Made by a program: the position numbers and the translations under genes | The notes under the pieces: model-generated | What the model was told of the DNA's origin: nothing | What the model saw: the letters and a program-made list of their open reading frames with translations, nothing else | Databases searched by the model: none | Origin: Nemertoderma westbladi | Lineage: Eukaryota > Xenacoelomorpha > Nemertodermatida > Nemertodermatidae | DNA: 40,091 bases | Assembly: GCA_032718475.1 (NCBI GenBank) | Contig: JAUCBJ010006571.1 | Location: 1-40,091, forward strand | Direction of reading: 5' to 3' | Shown: piece by piece, positions 1-9,726 of the stretch | Layout of the letters: each line of letters begins with the position of its first letter | Numbering within the stretch: the stretch's first letter is position 1

Positions 1-11
1 GTAGTGCAAAA

Positions 12-1118
12 ATGGTTGTTCTAAACGACTGTAACAAGAGAATTCTTACCGAAGCTCCTACGTTTCTGGAAAACCTAGCAGTGATAGAAAGTTCAGATGA
101 GATTATAATAGAAGGTACATCATATAAAATAAAGCGTAAAGCTGGGAACATATTGATCCTCAAACCGATAGATGTTTGTTCAACTTCACAATCAGTAGGC
201 CTACGACCACGGGGCAGTGAAATTGACACAAACAAACCAATAGCCGGAAATACCAGCAACACAGAATGGGAACAACTGGCAAAGGCAATGATGAAACGTT
301 TGGTCGGCAGTATGGCCGGCACTGATGATGGACCTCACGCCTTACCTGTGGAACAAAGCTCTGGATTGGAACTCTCAGAGACGCTCACCGCAGATCGCCC
401 TTTGCCAAGACAAGTTATAGCAAATTTACGCTATAGGAGGCGATTCATTGAATTGCAAGATGTTGCTAGTTATGATGACGTACAGCGGAACAAGTCAGGA
501 GGCAAGTCAGGAAATCGCATCGCGTCCTCAGGGGGTCTGTTATCAGCCTTACTGACACTCATTAGATACAGGAGTGGCCTATTTCCTGAAGATCGCGAAG
601 CTATGCTCGTGTATTATGCTAACCTACAAGACATGGCGCCACACTATAGCTTCGAATACCTAGCAAGGATAGACAGAGACCATCGACTGCGTGTTGAAGC
701 GGGGACGGATTGGGACAAAGAAATCCGTATAAGGAAACCCAATCCGGAAGATTTAATACGCTCCTGCTACCGTTGTGAGTATTGGCACCTTGGCCCATGT
801 TCTGCGACAAATTTGCAGAAAACGAAACGCCCATTTAACATGTTTAACACATCTGGGCGGGGGTACCAGGCTGATGTGCACGATGGACGTCCTCATTGCA
901 CTTACAGATGGTGTGGCAAGACCGGACACACATATGAGCAATGTTACAAGCGAATGCGCGCAGAATCAGCAGAACAAGCCGGTGTAGCGCTTGATTCAGC
1001 ACAGGGCTTCCGAAGTTCTGCATCTGAAACAGGGTCGGCAGCGAATCTACCAAAAATTATACCGAAAAAGTTTGCGGGAAATTTCACGCAATCCAAAGTT
1101 CAGCAGCCCCCTATTTAG
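12..1118 (+). CDS. Gag-like protein of DIRS element, zinc-knuckle type
   Basis: A 368-codon ORF with an ATG at 12; the frame is open to the window edge, so the true start may lie further left. The N-terminal two thirds are unremarkable and hydrophilic. The C-terminal part (residues about 250-315) holds two Cys/His clusters: CYRCEYWHLGPC (C-x2-C-x3-H-x3-C) and then CTYRWCGKTGHTYEQC (C-x4-C-x4-H-x4-C), the second an altered CCHC knuckle. Such clusters bind nucleic acid in Gag proteins. The assignment rests on these clusters and on position upstream of the DIRS RT; a host zinc-binding protein is possible but less likely. There are no stops or frameshifts, so this frame is better preserved than the RT frame. 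Confidence 0.7.
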   Translation: MVVLNDCNKRILTEAPTFLENLAVIESSDEIIIEGTSYKIKRKAGNILILKPIDVCSTSQSVGLRPRGSEIDTNKPIAGNTSNTEWEQLAKAMMKRLVGSMAGTDDGPHALPVEQSSGLELSETLTADRPLPRQVIANLRYRRRFIELQDVASYDDVQRNKSGGKSGNRIASSGGLLSALLTLIRYRSGLFPEDREAMLVYYANLQDMAPHYSFEYLARIDRDHRLRVEAGTDWDKEIRIRKPNPEDLIRSCYRCEYWHLGPCSATNLQKTKRPFNMFNTSGRGYQADVHDGRPHCTYRWCGKTGHTYEQCYKRMRAESAEQAGVALDSAQGFRSSASETGSAANLPKIIPKKFAGNFTQSKVQQPPI

Positions 1119-1458
1119 ACACATGAGTCATTAGTCATGAACTAGATAACTCAAACAGCAGACTATTATTATATTCTCTTGAATACATATATAATCAAAC
1201 CATTGTTTATATTTCTTAATTTTTTTTTTTTTTGCATGTGCGTCATATACTACGAATAATCCTGTGCAAGCGCACTGCAATACTTGCTTATTGAAATTTA
1301 CTTTATAACTCATAAATTACTCACGTGCCATACATATTTAGGTTCGCAAATACAGTATGTGTTCCTCTTAATTATTAAGTACATGTATCGTTTTGTGAGA
1401 AATATTTAATAATAAATTTTATAAAAGTTTTATTTATTTTGTTTGTTACTTTGTTGCA

Positions 1459-2025
1459 TCTCACTTTGACCACAGTGTCGTTCCTGGCACTAGTCTCATA
1501 TTGACGTTTGTGTCTCACTTTGACCACAGTCAGTATCGTTTCTGGCTATAGAGTATTATATTGACCTTTGTGTCTCACTTTGACCACAGTGTCGTTCCTG
1601 GCACTAGAGTCTCATATTGACCTTTGTGTCTCACTTTGACCACAGTGTCGTTCCTGGCACTAGAGTCTCATATTGACCTTTGTGTCTCACTTTGACCACA
1701 GTGTCGTTCCTGGCACTAGAGTCTCATATTGACCTTTGTGTCTCACTTTGACCACAGTGTCGTTCCCGGCACCAAAGTCTCATATTGACCTTTGTGTCTC
1801 ATTTTGACCACAGTGTCGTTCCTGGCACCAAAGTCTCATATTGACCTTTGTGTCTCACTTTGACCACAGTGTCGTTCCTGGCACCAAAGTCTCATATTGA
1901 CCTTTGTGTCTCACTTTGACCACAGTGTTGTTCCAGGTACTAGAGAGAGTCTCATATTGACCTTTGTGTCTCACTTTGACCACAGTGTCGTTCCCGATAC
2001 AAGTGTTTCACATTAGCCCTAAATG
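1459..2025. repeat. 56-bp minisatellite, about 10 copies
   Basis: Copies begin with TCTCACTTTGACCACAGT at 1459, 1513, 1573, 1629, 1685, 1741, 1797, 1853, 1909 and 1969. Spacings are 54, 60, then 56 six times, then 60. The central copies differ by only a few substitutions (for example CACTAGAG versus CACCAAAG), and the outer copies are more diverged. A broken eleventh start lies near 2025. The array lies between gag and RT of the DIRS element and is non-coding in all frames. Confidence 0.95.
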
Positions 2026-2679
2026 TCTCACTTCATCTTGAACACACCTGAAATTAAAATACATCAACGGAGAGAAATGCTACAGTATATTCCATTGCCC
2101 GAAAGCAGAATTCAACTTAATCATTATTTAATAATATTTATTTTATACCATTGACATAATGGGTTTGCTCAGAGCACATAACATAGGAAGGCAGACCTGC
2201 AAGATTGTTTAAGACCACCCAGTACACACATCACCAATAAGGCTGTCTTCCAAATAATTGGCTATAAATACAGTAACTTCATATATTTAATATGTTTAAA
2301 CAAACCAGATAATTCCACAATCCAAGTCAGATTGTTTACCTCAAACTGTCCCTACAGTATATCAGGTAAAGTTATAGATCATCACTAGCCCGTGCCACTG
2401 CCTGAAGCACATGTAAATACCTGCCAAACATCTACTACTCAAACCAGACATCCTGGCGACTTTCGATTACACAAACACGTGTATTCTTCACAACTATACA
2501 GCTTTATAGCTGGCATACATTATTTAATAATTCAAATTAGCCTTATGCCAATTTATTTAATAAACAATCAATTACATTTGAGAACATTAATTCGCCAATA
2601 AGAAAATTTTGGAAAATAGGTAGACTCGATGAAAAATACTAAATTAATAGTAGTATATTTCTAAAAAGTTACGTACACT
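2026..2679. other. Non-coding spacer inside DIRS element
   Basis: AT-rich sequence with no frame of convincing coding character. One 69-codon frame starting with GTG at 2392 has no recognisable motif. I see no RNA gene or promoter. It separates the minisatellite from the RT frame. Confidence 0.5.
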
Positions 2680-4517
2680 ATGAAGCTAGTATCTGACATA
2701 GTTAAAAGTAAACTATCAAATGAAAACAGCTACTTTATAGATGATCCAACAGACGATTTCATGAATCTCAACATACTTCGTGCGTCACACCTTATCGATA
2801 AACAACCTTCAACACCATTGAATATCCCTCAGTTGGAAGAGGATTTGAATTATGTATTGGATAAGAAAGATGCTTTACGATTGATATCTGATCTCAAAAA
2901 TGGAGTATCCATCGGTTATCAAGGACCAAGAAATACAAGAATAGAGCGAAAAAATAACCGAAGTGCAATCGAAAACGCACAAGCTGTCGATGACATTCTG
3001 TGCAGGAAATTCAAAACGGTTACCTCTCCGGTCCCTTTGAAAACCGACCATACATTTTCGAAAACACTCAACTGCAAATCGTCAATGCCCTCACACTGAG
3101 TCTTAAGCCAGGAAAAAAAGCAAGACTGTGTGTGGAATGTACAAACAATGGCATCGATACTCTTAACACATACATAAGCGACGAAAACGCAACTGTTCAA
3201 TATACTTCAGTTGACAATGTTGTTCAAAAAATAACCCAATGCGGTGGTAATGCTTACATTGGAAAGCTGGATGCAAAAGATGCTTTTAAAATAATACCAG
3301 TCGCCAAAAACGACTGGCCCCTCCTCGGCATACGTTGGCGTGGCTTGTTCTTTATCTATACAAGGCTTGTATTTGGATTGCGGACTGCCAGTCGCATATT
3401 CCAAAACTACAGTACTGCAATACGTTTAGCAATCGAACGCAGATTAAGCACAGTCGAAGTGCCAACTGAATACATTACCGACTTAGACACCTTGTCTACC
3501 CCAGTCATGCTTAGTCAAGTAAGCGAGCTTGACCATCTCCTAGATGACACCATAGTAATAACGATCCATCATCAACAGATCGCTGACCTTATTTTCAAGT
3601 TAATAATATCACATTACAATGGATTTGGTATGCCACTAAATACGAAAAAAATATTCAATCCAGCCACACAGCAGATTGTCTTTGGCGTTGGTATAAATAC
3701 AGAAAATGGTCATTTTTTTGTTCCTGAAGATAAGAGAAAGCTAGCCCTTGAAGAAATAAGAAAACTCAAAGCGGTTGAAATAGGTAGCACACTACTAAAA
3801 AGAGACGTGCAGTCCTTGATAGGTCGCCTATCATTCATTGCTAAGGCAATATGCGCGAGCCGAATATTCTTGCGTCGATTATTAGACCTGATATCTGTTC
3901 CTCTTGAACAAAGTGAATTAAAAAAGACATCAGATATAAACGACGATCTCAAATTTTGGGAAATTGCTTTAAACACATTGTCTGCTGGGGGAGCACCGCT
4001 CCAACTTCCCAAGATAATACTACCTAGTGAACACAGTCTTTATACAGATGCAACATTGTTTGCTATTGGAGTAGTCTGCGACAATCAATGGTTTGCGATG
4101 AGCTTCCCAAATTGGTTAGTAGATTTTAAAGATGACATTCAAGTTAAAGAGCTCATAGGTTTAATTATGGCAGTACTACTGTTCGGACACAAATATTCTG
4201 GGAAACGTCTGCTCATTCACACGGACAACTTGTGCAATATCGCCGCCTTAGAAAAAGGCAGCTCAAATAATAAACGAACAATGGCGATGATACGCCAACT
4301 CTATACAGTATGTACAAAACATGGGTTAATGGTATACACAAACTATGTACGGACTAACGATAATATAGCCGCAGATATGCTCAGTCGGCTTCAAATAGAA
4401 CGATTTCTCCAGGAATTCCCACATTCAGAAAATAACCCAGTAAATGTATTAGAGGCCTGGGACACCATTTCTCAAACTATTCAAGATGCTTATCACTTGA
4501 ATGCAGGTAGTATATAA
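2680..4517 (+). pseudogene. DIRS-type reverse transcriptase/RNase H (one frameshift)
   Basis: This copies element RNA into DNA and degrades the RNA strand. The frame from the ATG at 2680 carries the DIRS RT N-terminal region (GYQGPR, then AQAVDDIL) and leaves register at about 2995. Homology continues one frame over from about 3003 (IQNGYLSGPF onward), so a single-base shift separates them and no start at 3000 is needed. Next come motif A KLDAKDAF (about 3265-3290), VFGLRTASRIF, a catalytic LLDD in place of the usual YLDD (about 3540), and QSLIGRLSFIAKAI. RNase H follows with YTDAT, KELIGL, HTDN and the closing NIAADMLSR (about 4040-4395). The stop is at 4515. The shift could be programmed, but decay is simpler. 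Confidence 0.88.
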
Positions 4518-4721
4518 GTCGTAAACCACTATACCGGTCCGGTGTGTTATTTTATTTCAAATGTATTACTTATCATGTACATAATATATATACAGCATAT
4601 ATGATATGATTACCGATTAAATATGCAATAGTTTAAATCTTTTAAACGTTATTGTTCATGTTACAACCATTAATTATCAAATAAGCGTTAACAGATTAAT
4701 TTCGTTTAGAATACAGTTTAT
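4518..4721. other. Spacer between convergent RT and recombinase genes
   Basis: About 200 bases of AT-rich DNA between the two stop codons, with TATA-like dinucleotide stretches. It presumably holds the 3' ends of both transcripts. No recognisable terminator or inverted repeat was seen. Confidence 0.4.
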
Positions 4722-5444
4722 TCAAACATTAAAAGTAGCAATTTTCTGCTGAGCTGCGATAATATCCTCGTCATGAGGGCGCACATATATGAGGTAGCAA
4801 TCACTGCTCCAACGCCCCATTTTCTTGATAACACCTGCTGCAATGCCACACTTGGCGGCTTCTGTGGCCAATCCAGCACGCATGCTATGACTGCTATACG
4901 TTTTTCCATAGCATTTCCGCAGCATGCTATTAAATGAAGAAGCTGTCATCCTCGAACCATCATCAAACAGAAAGAGGAAAGCATCTGCATGAGCAACACG
5001 GTCTCGGCAATGAATGTAACGTAACAAAGCAGTATATGGGCAGATGAAGCCAACAGTCTTGGCCACAGGACATGGCTGTGGTAACGCAGTGGTTTTAGTA
5101 GCGAGAACCATTAAGGTCAAATGGTCTTGATGGAATTCAACATTAGACCTCTTCAGAGCGAGTAATTCCGAAATTCGTAACGCCGAAAAGAATCCAACAT
5201 ACAAACAAGCCCTAAAGCACCGAAAATTCCATGTTGAAACTCTTCCAAAGTTTCGTTCATACTTAGAAACGAAAACACATAAGTCTTGCAGTCTTAAAGG
5301 TGTAGCTCGTTGTACAACCGAAACAGAACTATTCCTATATCCACGTAACAGCTGGGATAATCGTGAGTCATCACAATTTATTGCTACGTTCCGAATCCTT
5401 GCTTCATTCTTTTTTGTAAGGGAGTGGAGTTTAGGCAGTGGGGC
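4722..5444 (-). CDS. DIRS-type tyrosine recombinase, N-terminus undefined
   Basis: This integrates the circular DNA intermediate by strand exchange through a covalent tyrosine. The open frame runs from the stop side at 5445-5447 to the stop at 4722, 241 codons, but has no ATG near its beginning. The catalytic set is visible: the first Arg in FSALRISELLALKRS, H-x-x-R in HSMRAG, Trp in MGRWSSD, and the nucleophile Tyr in YLIYVRP close to the C-terminus. The upstream part (RLSQLLRGYR, then a P-L-RLQDL stretch) fits the core-binding region. Just upstream on this strand is CTAATTGCTTAG directly before the frame, which could be a branch site plus splice acceptor; DIRS elements are known to carry introns. 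Otherwise the N-terminus is lost. No internal stop. Confidence 0.85.
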   Translation of the reverse strand, partial: APLPKLHSLTKKNEARIRNVAINCDDSRLSQLLRGYRNSSVSVVQRATPLRLQDLCVFVSKYERNFGRVSTWNFRCFRACLYVGFFSALRISELLALKRSNVEFHQDHLTLMVLATKTTALPQPCPVAKTVGFICPYTALLRYIHCRDRVAHADAFLFLFDDGSRMTASSFNSMLRKCYGKTYSSHSMRAGLATEAAKCGIAAGVIKKMGRWSSDCYLIYVRPHDEDIIAAQQKIATFNV

Positions 5445-5460
5445 CTAAGCAATTAGAATG

Positions 5461-6210
5461 TGCGTACTAAGTAGGCCTAACAATAATCTTGGCAACCTCA
5501 TCGATTTATAATAAGCCTGTGTAGAAATCCATTACATAAGCCATTATTTATCATGAACACCAGCTGTTATTGGTGTTATGTTACCATTGCGTGTATGGCA
5601 CTTTTAGTTTATTTCATTTTTTGCAAAAAATAATGACAGACAGACACGACTTTCTCAAGTAAATCTGAAGATTTACAAATTACATTACTGTATGTTTAAG
5701 AAAGTCGCACCCATACAAATGATTCACTCTTTCAGTAAGTACAGTAAATAAAAAATAATTCAATAACTTTATATAGAAATATATTTATTTTCTTTAGTTT
5801 TTAACGTGTTTAGGCGCCTACTTCGAAGTCAGAGACCTTATCATGCAGTGATGCAGATTTTCCTTTCTTTGTCTGTAAGAAAACCTGAAAGTTCCATCTT
5901 GATATTCGAAACAGCCTCCTGATGAAAATTTAAAAACTATATAATCTTGGTTACTCCTACTACATGCATAACCAATTTCGAAACAATTACTGAGATATTG
6001 GGGTAAAATCCTCAATCCGGAAGGACAGACAAACAAACATAGACCGACGGACAAAAATGCCGTATTTAACTGTATAGTATAGCCTAATGTTCACTTACTT
6101 AGCGACTCGATTCACATACTATTATCAAGTCTGTTAAAGGTTGCCTGGCTCACCCAGAAACATAAACTGGAAACTGCAATATAAACTGACAAATTGTTGT
6201 TACCTTATAG
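5461..6210. other. Non-coding, probably COQ2 intron sequence
   Basis: No supported gene. One minus-strand frame at 5818-6054 has no recognisable motif. The stretch ends in a pyrimidine-rich tract and TTATAG, which serves as acceptor for the exon at 6211. Confidence 0.4.
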
Positions 6211-6371
6211 GGATATACGTTACGATGAAACCGACGGAGATTCGTCCTTTAGTGTCGCCTTTGGGGCGCCAATAAGTAAATATATTTTGACTGGATTGGC
6301 TTCTACAGCGTTTCTATCAATATTGGCGAGTGGATTAATGACTAATCAAACTATAGTATATTATTGTGGAG
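6211..6371 (+). CDS. COQ2: COQ2-like prenyltransferase, penultimate coding exon
   Basis: COQ2 joins the polyprenyl tail to 4-hydroxybenzoate in the mitochondrial inner membrane, a step of ubiquinone synthesis. This 161-base exon has an acceptor (TTGTTACCTTATAG) and a strong donor (GAG|GTAAGT). It enters at the third base of a codon and leaves after the first base. It reads DIRYDETDGD, which can be aligned with the second Asp-rich motif of COQ2 (QDKRDD in animals, D-x3-D kept here), then SVAFGAPISKYILTG against the family pattern of a small residue, F-G, then K, and a membrane helix (TGLASTAFLSILASGLM) ending TIVYYCG. A preceding exon ending in CA would restore the expected Gln before DIRYD. 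Conservation is modest; another UbiA-family enzyme is the main alternative. No earlier exon is visible in the window. Confidence 0.7.
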
Positions 6372-6378
6372 GTAAGTC

Positions 6379-6404
<26 letters not shown>
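6379..6404 (+). repeat. G26 homopolymer next to COQ2 donor
   Basis: Twenty-six consecutive G, starting seven bases after the exon end, directly behind the GTAAGTC donor. The length may vary between alleles or be uncertain in the assembly. Confidence 0.9.
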
Positions 6405-6409
<5 letters not shown>

Positions 6410-6803
6410 ACCCCTTCATGATTTTTTTTAAAACAGCTCTAACCTCGTGGCGTAGTTCAATATCACTTATGTTGTGTTCAACCAACTTGAAGAAGGCCAA
6501 GGTGCAACCAAAATGGAAATTGGAAAATTAGTTGTGTCCCTCTAGCGGCGAGTACCGGAATTAAATATAAGCCAAGTAGTGTGTACTTTGCATATTTAAC
6601 ATTAGCCTATGGGGAGTATCTTTGTTGTAAGATAAGTCAGGGGGAGGGAAATACAACTCAACCACTAGACAAAGCGGCTCTCTTTACTACTTTCAGCTAT
6701 CCAGGGAGGTTGATTGACAGACACTCCTAAGCTTTGATATTTAGCCGCTCTAGGTAGACTTGCATTAGGCAAGTTCCAAGTGATTTCCTAAAGGTTATTT
6801 ATT

Positions 6804-6845
6804 TCCTATTAGGTTCCTATTAGGATCCTATTAGGATCCAATAGG
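6804..6845 (+). repeat. 11-bp tandem repeat, 4 copies
   Basis: TCCTATTAGG units start at 6804, 6815, 6826 and 6837; the last is degraded to TCCAATAGG. It lies within the COQ2 intron. Confidence 0.85.
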
Positions 6846-7083
6846 ACGTTATTTGAAAGCGTTACTGTAGTTAAAATAGTATGGGGTCTGTTAATCGGTT
6901 AGTAATATTTGACACTATGGCTTCATATCAACTCACTAAAATTATCAATATTGGGGTTTTCAGGGTTTGTGAATTCATTTCCGACGACAGTTTTATTGTT
7001 TGGTTGTATCTAATATGTCTGTATCTAATCCTCTGTGCTCCTTTGGGTTGTGGTGGTGCAGATTAAGAGGGCGGTTGAAGCAA

Positions 7084-7105
7084 GGGGGGGGGGGGGGGGG
7101 GGGGG
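7084..7105 (+). repeat. G22 homopolymer
   Basis: Twenty-two consecutive G within the COQ2 intron. Confidence 0.9.
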
Positions 7106-7599
7106 ACTTTCCTCTCTTCTTTGATTTATTCTTATTGGCGGTTCATGGTTAAATTTCTTATCTATTTATTTAAATTTCTTGATTTACGATTTTGGGATAG
7201 AATTGCTCAATTGTAATCTGTATATGATAACTGAGCCTCGTGCTGCGCGAAGGCCCCACGAACGTGTTAAGTTGTATGATCTTTTGCTTTAGTAGCTACA
7301 GTAAGTTTAATTAAATTTTGGTGTGATTATTGGTTAATGTTTTGGAATATTATCTTCACTCACAAAGTATACAGTAGTTAGTATCAATTATAGGGGCCTA
7401 TATACTACTTTACTACTACTCACAAAGTATTATTTAATTAATTACACAAAAAACATTTTTTATTCGGCCTCGAAAAATATGCTTTAAATATTCCTCGAAA
7501 ATGCGGCTTATAAAGTCGGACAAAAAATGCTAATTTATTTTCGTAAAACAAATAGTTATTATGTTAGTTTAGTTTCTTTTTGTAAAAGAAACGTTTTCG

Positions 7600-7820
7600 C
7601 CCATGTGAAGAATACCAGGATTTCACTTTTCGGTCGACTGTTTATTTGAATTTTACATATGAAGATTTTTTATTTTTTTTAATTTATCTTTATTAAGTGT
7701 TTTATAGCGCTTATTTCTGTCTTATAACCTGTACATATACTAATTCGTTTATTGTTTTGGTTAGATTCAGCCCTTCTGTAACCTGTGATTTTTGTGAAAA
7801 CCTGGTATTCTTCACATGGG
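7600..7820. mobile_element. 221-bp inverted-repeat (MITE-like) element
   Basis: The left arm CCCATGTGAAGAATACCAGG (7600-7619) is the exact reverse complement of 7801-7820. With the next seven bases the arms match 26 of 27. The interior is AT-rich and non-coding. No target-site duplication is evident, partly because the right arm is itself part of a 53-bp tandem array. The superfamily is unknown. Confidence 0.65.
7746..7764 (+). repeat. Dispersed 19-mer, copy 1
   Basis: CGTTTATTGTTTTGGTTAG. Near-identical copies occur at 14572-14590 (+) and 19815-19833 (-). Copies 1 and 2 also share AACCTGT and TAAT just upstream, so a piece of about 45 bp is shared. Confidence 0.7.
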
Positions 7821-7930
7821 GGTAACTGCAAAGTGAAATATAACGGCAGAAATCCTGGTATTCTTCACATGGGGGTAACTGCAAAGTGAAATATAACGGT
7901 AGAAAGTCTGGTATTCTTCACATGGGTCCT
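7801..7930 (+). repeat. 53-bp tandem repeat, about 2.4 copies
   Basis: TGGTATTCTTCACATGGG recurs with a 53-base period (unit starts about 7801, 7854 and 7907). The units between contain GGTAACTGCAAAGTGAAATA. The third copy diverges after CACATGGG. Confidence 0.85.
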
Positions 7931-8005
7931 TCATGCAGTCCTATCCTTCGGGCCCCTACCCCACACCTACCCAAACCATTTGCAAAACATATTTGCATTG
8001 TTAGA
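7854..8005 (+). repeat. 150-bp direct repeat, copy A
   Basis: Nearly identical to 9577-9726, including TCCTTCATGCAGTCCTATCC and the following CCCTACCCCA. The two copies bracket the LINE fragment at 8213-9565. Confidence 0.9.
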
Positions 8006-8153
8006 TATATATATTATTCATTTATTCCAGACATACTATGTCCATAGTAAAAATAGGTAATTAATAAATTATACATACACAATACACGGTAACAGCACAA
8101 AACCATAAAATTATTAAGATAAGTATGTAATGTAGGCCTACCTTACTTTTATA

Positions 8154-8185
8154 GTATTTCCGACAATAAGTATTTCCGACAATAA
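8154..8185 (+). repeat. 16-bp perfect tandem duplication
   Basis: GTATTTCCGACAATAA occurs twice in direct succession, just beyond the recognisable 3' end of the LINE fragment on the minus strand. Confidence 0.9.
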
Positions 8186-8212
8186 GTAAGTATATTGTAT
8201 AATTATTTAAAT

Positions 8213-9565
8213 TCACAAAAGTAGACTTGTGTTGCGCATTGTGTGCAACCGTGACGTCTCTGACGTCACTCTTATGGTCGCCTTAATAAGAGAGTTATCA
8301 CAGTTATTTACACGATTAAACAAACTTTCTATTGATTTGTGCCGCAAATGAATAAAACAAGGTAAATTGTTTACACCGAAAAATAATGACATACTTTCGC
8401 CCGATTGTAAAGAGAATAATAGCCTAGGTGCCCTATTGTATGCTACCTTAAGTCTGTTATAAACTGTAGAGGAATAATTACTTCGCGACCATAAAGAGTT
8501 ACAATACAGCGGAGTTATAAAAGCACGAAATAGTAGGATTTTGACGGATGTAGAGCAATGTTTAAACTTACGCACCAAGGTATTTGCCCTAGCGTACAGA
8601 CTTCAAGTAAATTTACGAATGTCAAAATCGTCATCCCAAGACTCGTGAAATAGATGACATAGGTACATCCATTTATCGGTTCTAGAGATTTGTTTACCAT
8701 ATAGGTTGTAACTGTTATAACTACTTGACAAAAAATACATAACTTTTGTTTTCTTTAGATTAAATAAAATATTATTATAATTTTGCGCATATTTAAAACA
8801 ACAATTTATCAAATTTTGTAATCCTACTGCTGAGTTAGAAATCAAACAAATGTCATCGGCATACATAATGTGATTTGTCCTACAACCATCTAATAAGCAC
8901 CCAGTATTTGTACTTACTAAACTGTAACTAATTCGGTCCATATATACATTGAAAAAATACCCACTTAAGATCCCCCCTTGTTTTACACCATTTGATACTG
9001 CAAATTTCTCTGAATATGAACTTCCTCATTTAACCTGTAACGTCTGCTCTCTGTACCAGTATGCAATTACGCGAACTATATACTTTGGTATATAGTATAC
9101 TTTGGTATAGGTACTATATACCTTTAAGAATAAGTTTCGTCGTGTGTCGTGGCAAACTCTGTCGAATGCCTTACTTGAGTCAAGAAAACAGACATAAACT
9201 GATGAGCCATTATGTAAATAATAATCGATTATTTCTTTGAGGGTAAATAAACATATACAATATATATACAACAATATACAATATACTCTGTACCACTTTT
9301 ACGCTTAAAAGAATATTGGTAATCCCTAACTATTAAATTCGATTCAATCCGCGATAACATTATATACTCGAATAATTTGCTAAATATTGATGCAATTGCT
9401 ATCGGACGATAATTTGATTTATCGCTAATTGAACCGTTTTTATCTTTGATAATTGGTATAAGCAAACAATGGAGATTGTACTATTAGGTAATACACCATG
9501 AACAAATATTGCTGATGCTAGCTTAGCGAGAAGTGTATTGAGCAAGTTGCTATTGCCGTGGTGAT
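8213..9565 (-). pseudogene. Decayed LINE reverse transcriptase (CR1/Rex-like)
   Basis: Minus-strand pieces in shifting frames line up in order as one LINE RT. They are a leader with FVHGVLPNS (about 9500), LIPIIKDKNG and SDKSNYRPIAIASIFSKLFE (about 9400), a chain with SVYVCFLDSSKAFDRVCH (motif A, about 9180), VSNGVKQGGILSGYFFNVYM (motif B, about 8950-9005), HIMYADDICLIS (catalytic YADD, about 8860), and a C-terminal region with IRKFKHCSTSVKILLFRAF and PLYCNSLWSR (8570-8480). Endonuclease and ORF1 are absent. Small AT-rich tandem insertions at about 9085-9125 and 9245-9290 disturb the frame. The motif wording resembles CR1/Rex-type elements; the exact clade is unsure. It lies inside the COQ2 intron. 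Confidence 0.85.
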
Positions 9566-9576
9566 TTTGGTGAAAA

Positions 9577-9726
9577 CCTGGTATTCTTCACATGGGGTTA
9601 ACTGCAAAATGAAATATAACGGCAGAAAGTCTGGTATTCTTCACATGGGTCCTTCATGCAGTCCTATCCTTCGGGCCCCTACCCCAAACCTACCCAAACC
9701 ATTTGCAAAACATATGCATTGTTAGA
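9577..9726 (+). repeat. 150-bp direct repeat, copy B
   Basis: Second copy of the repeat at 7854-8005, differing at a handful of bases. It abuts the 5' side of the LINE fragment. A similar GTGATTTT-GTGAAAACC leader precedes both this copy (about 9561) and the tandem array at 7801. Confidence 0.9.

Larger units (their letters stand above)
1..5460 (+). mobile_element. DIRS-like tyrosine-recombinase retrotransposon (left end outside window)
   Basis: Three coding blocks belong together: a gag-like ORF (12-1118), a reverse transcriptase/RNase H (2680-4517) and a tyrosine recombinase on the opposite strand (4722-5444). RT/RNase H plus a tyrosine recombinase instead of a DDE integrase defines the DIRS order. 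The RT and recombinase genes converge, their stops about 200 bases apart. From memory, an inverted recombinase gene was described in the Volvox Kangaroo element; most DIRS elements carry it in the same direction. I saw no methyltransferase-like frame and could not recognise terminal or split repeats, so both borders are open. It appears to sit in an intron of the COQ2 gene that resumes at 6211. Decay is moderate: one frameshift in RT, and the recombinase N-terminus is not defined. Confidence 0.8.

Noticed and set aside
1459-2025. Regular repeats as a CRISPR array
   Set aside because: The whole 56-bp unit is repeated with no unique spacers, and the setting is an animal genome; it is a minisatellite.
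3000-3002. GTG as the start of the DIRS RT
   Set aside because: RT homology continues upstream in another frame, so this is a frameshift point and not a start.
6881-7066. 61-codon frame with a membrane-like segment
   Set aside because: No splice sites with a fitting phase and no family match; it lies inside the COQ2 intron and is most likely chance.
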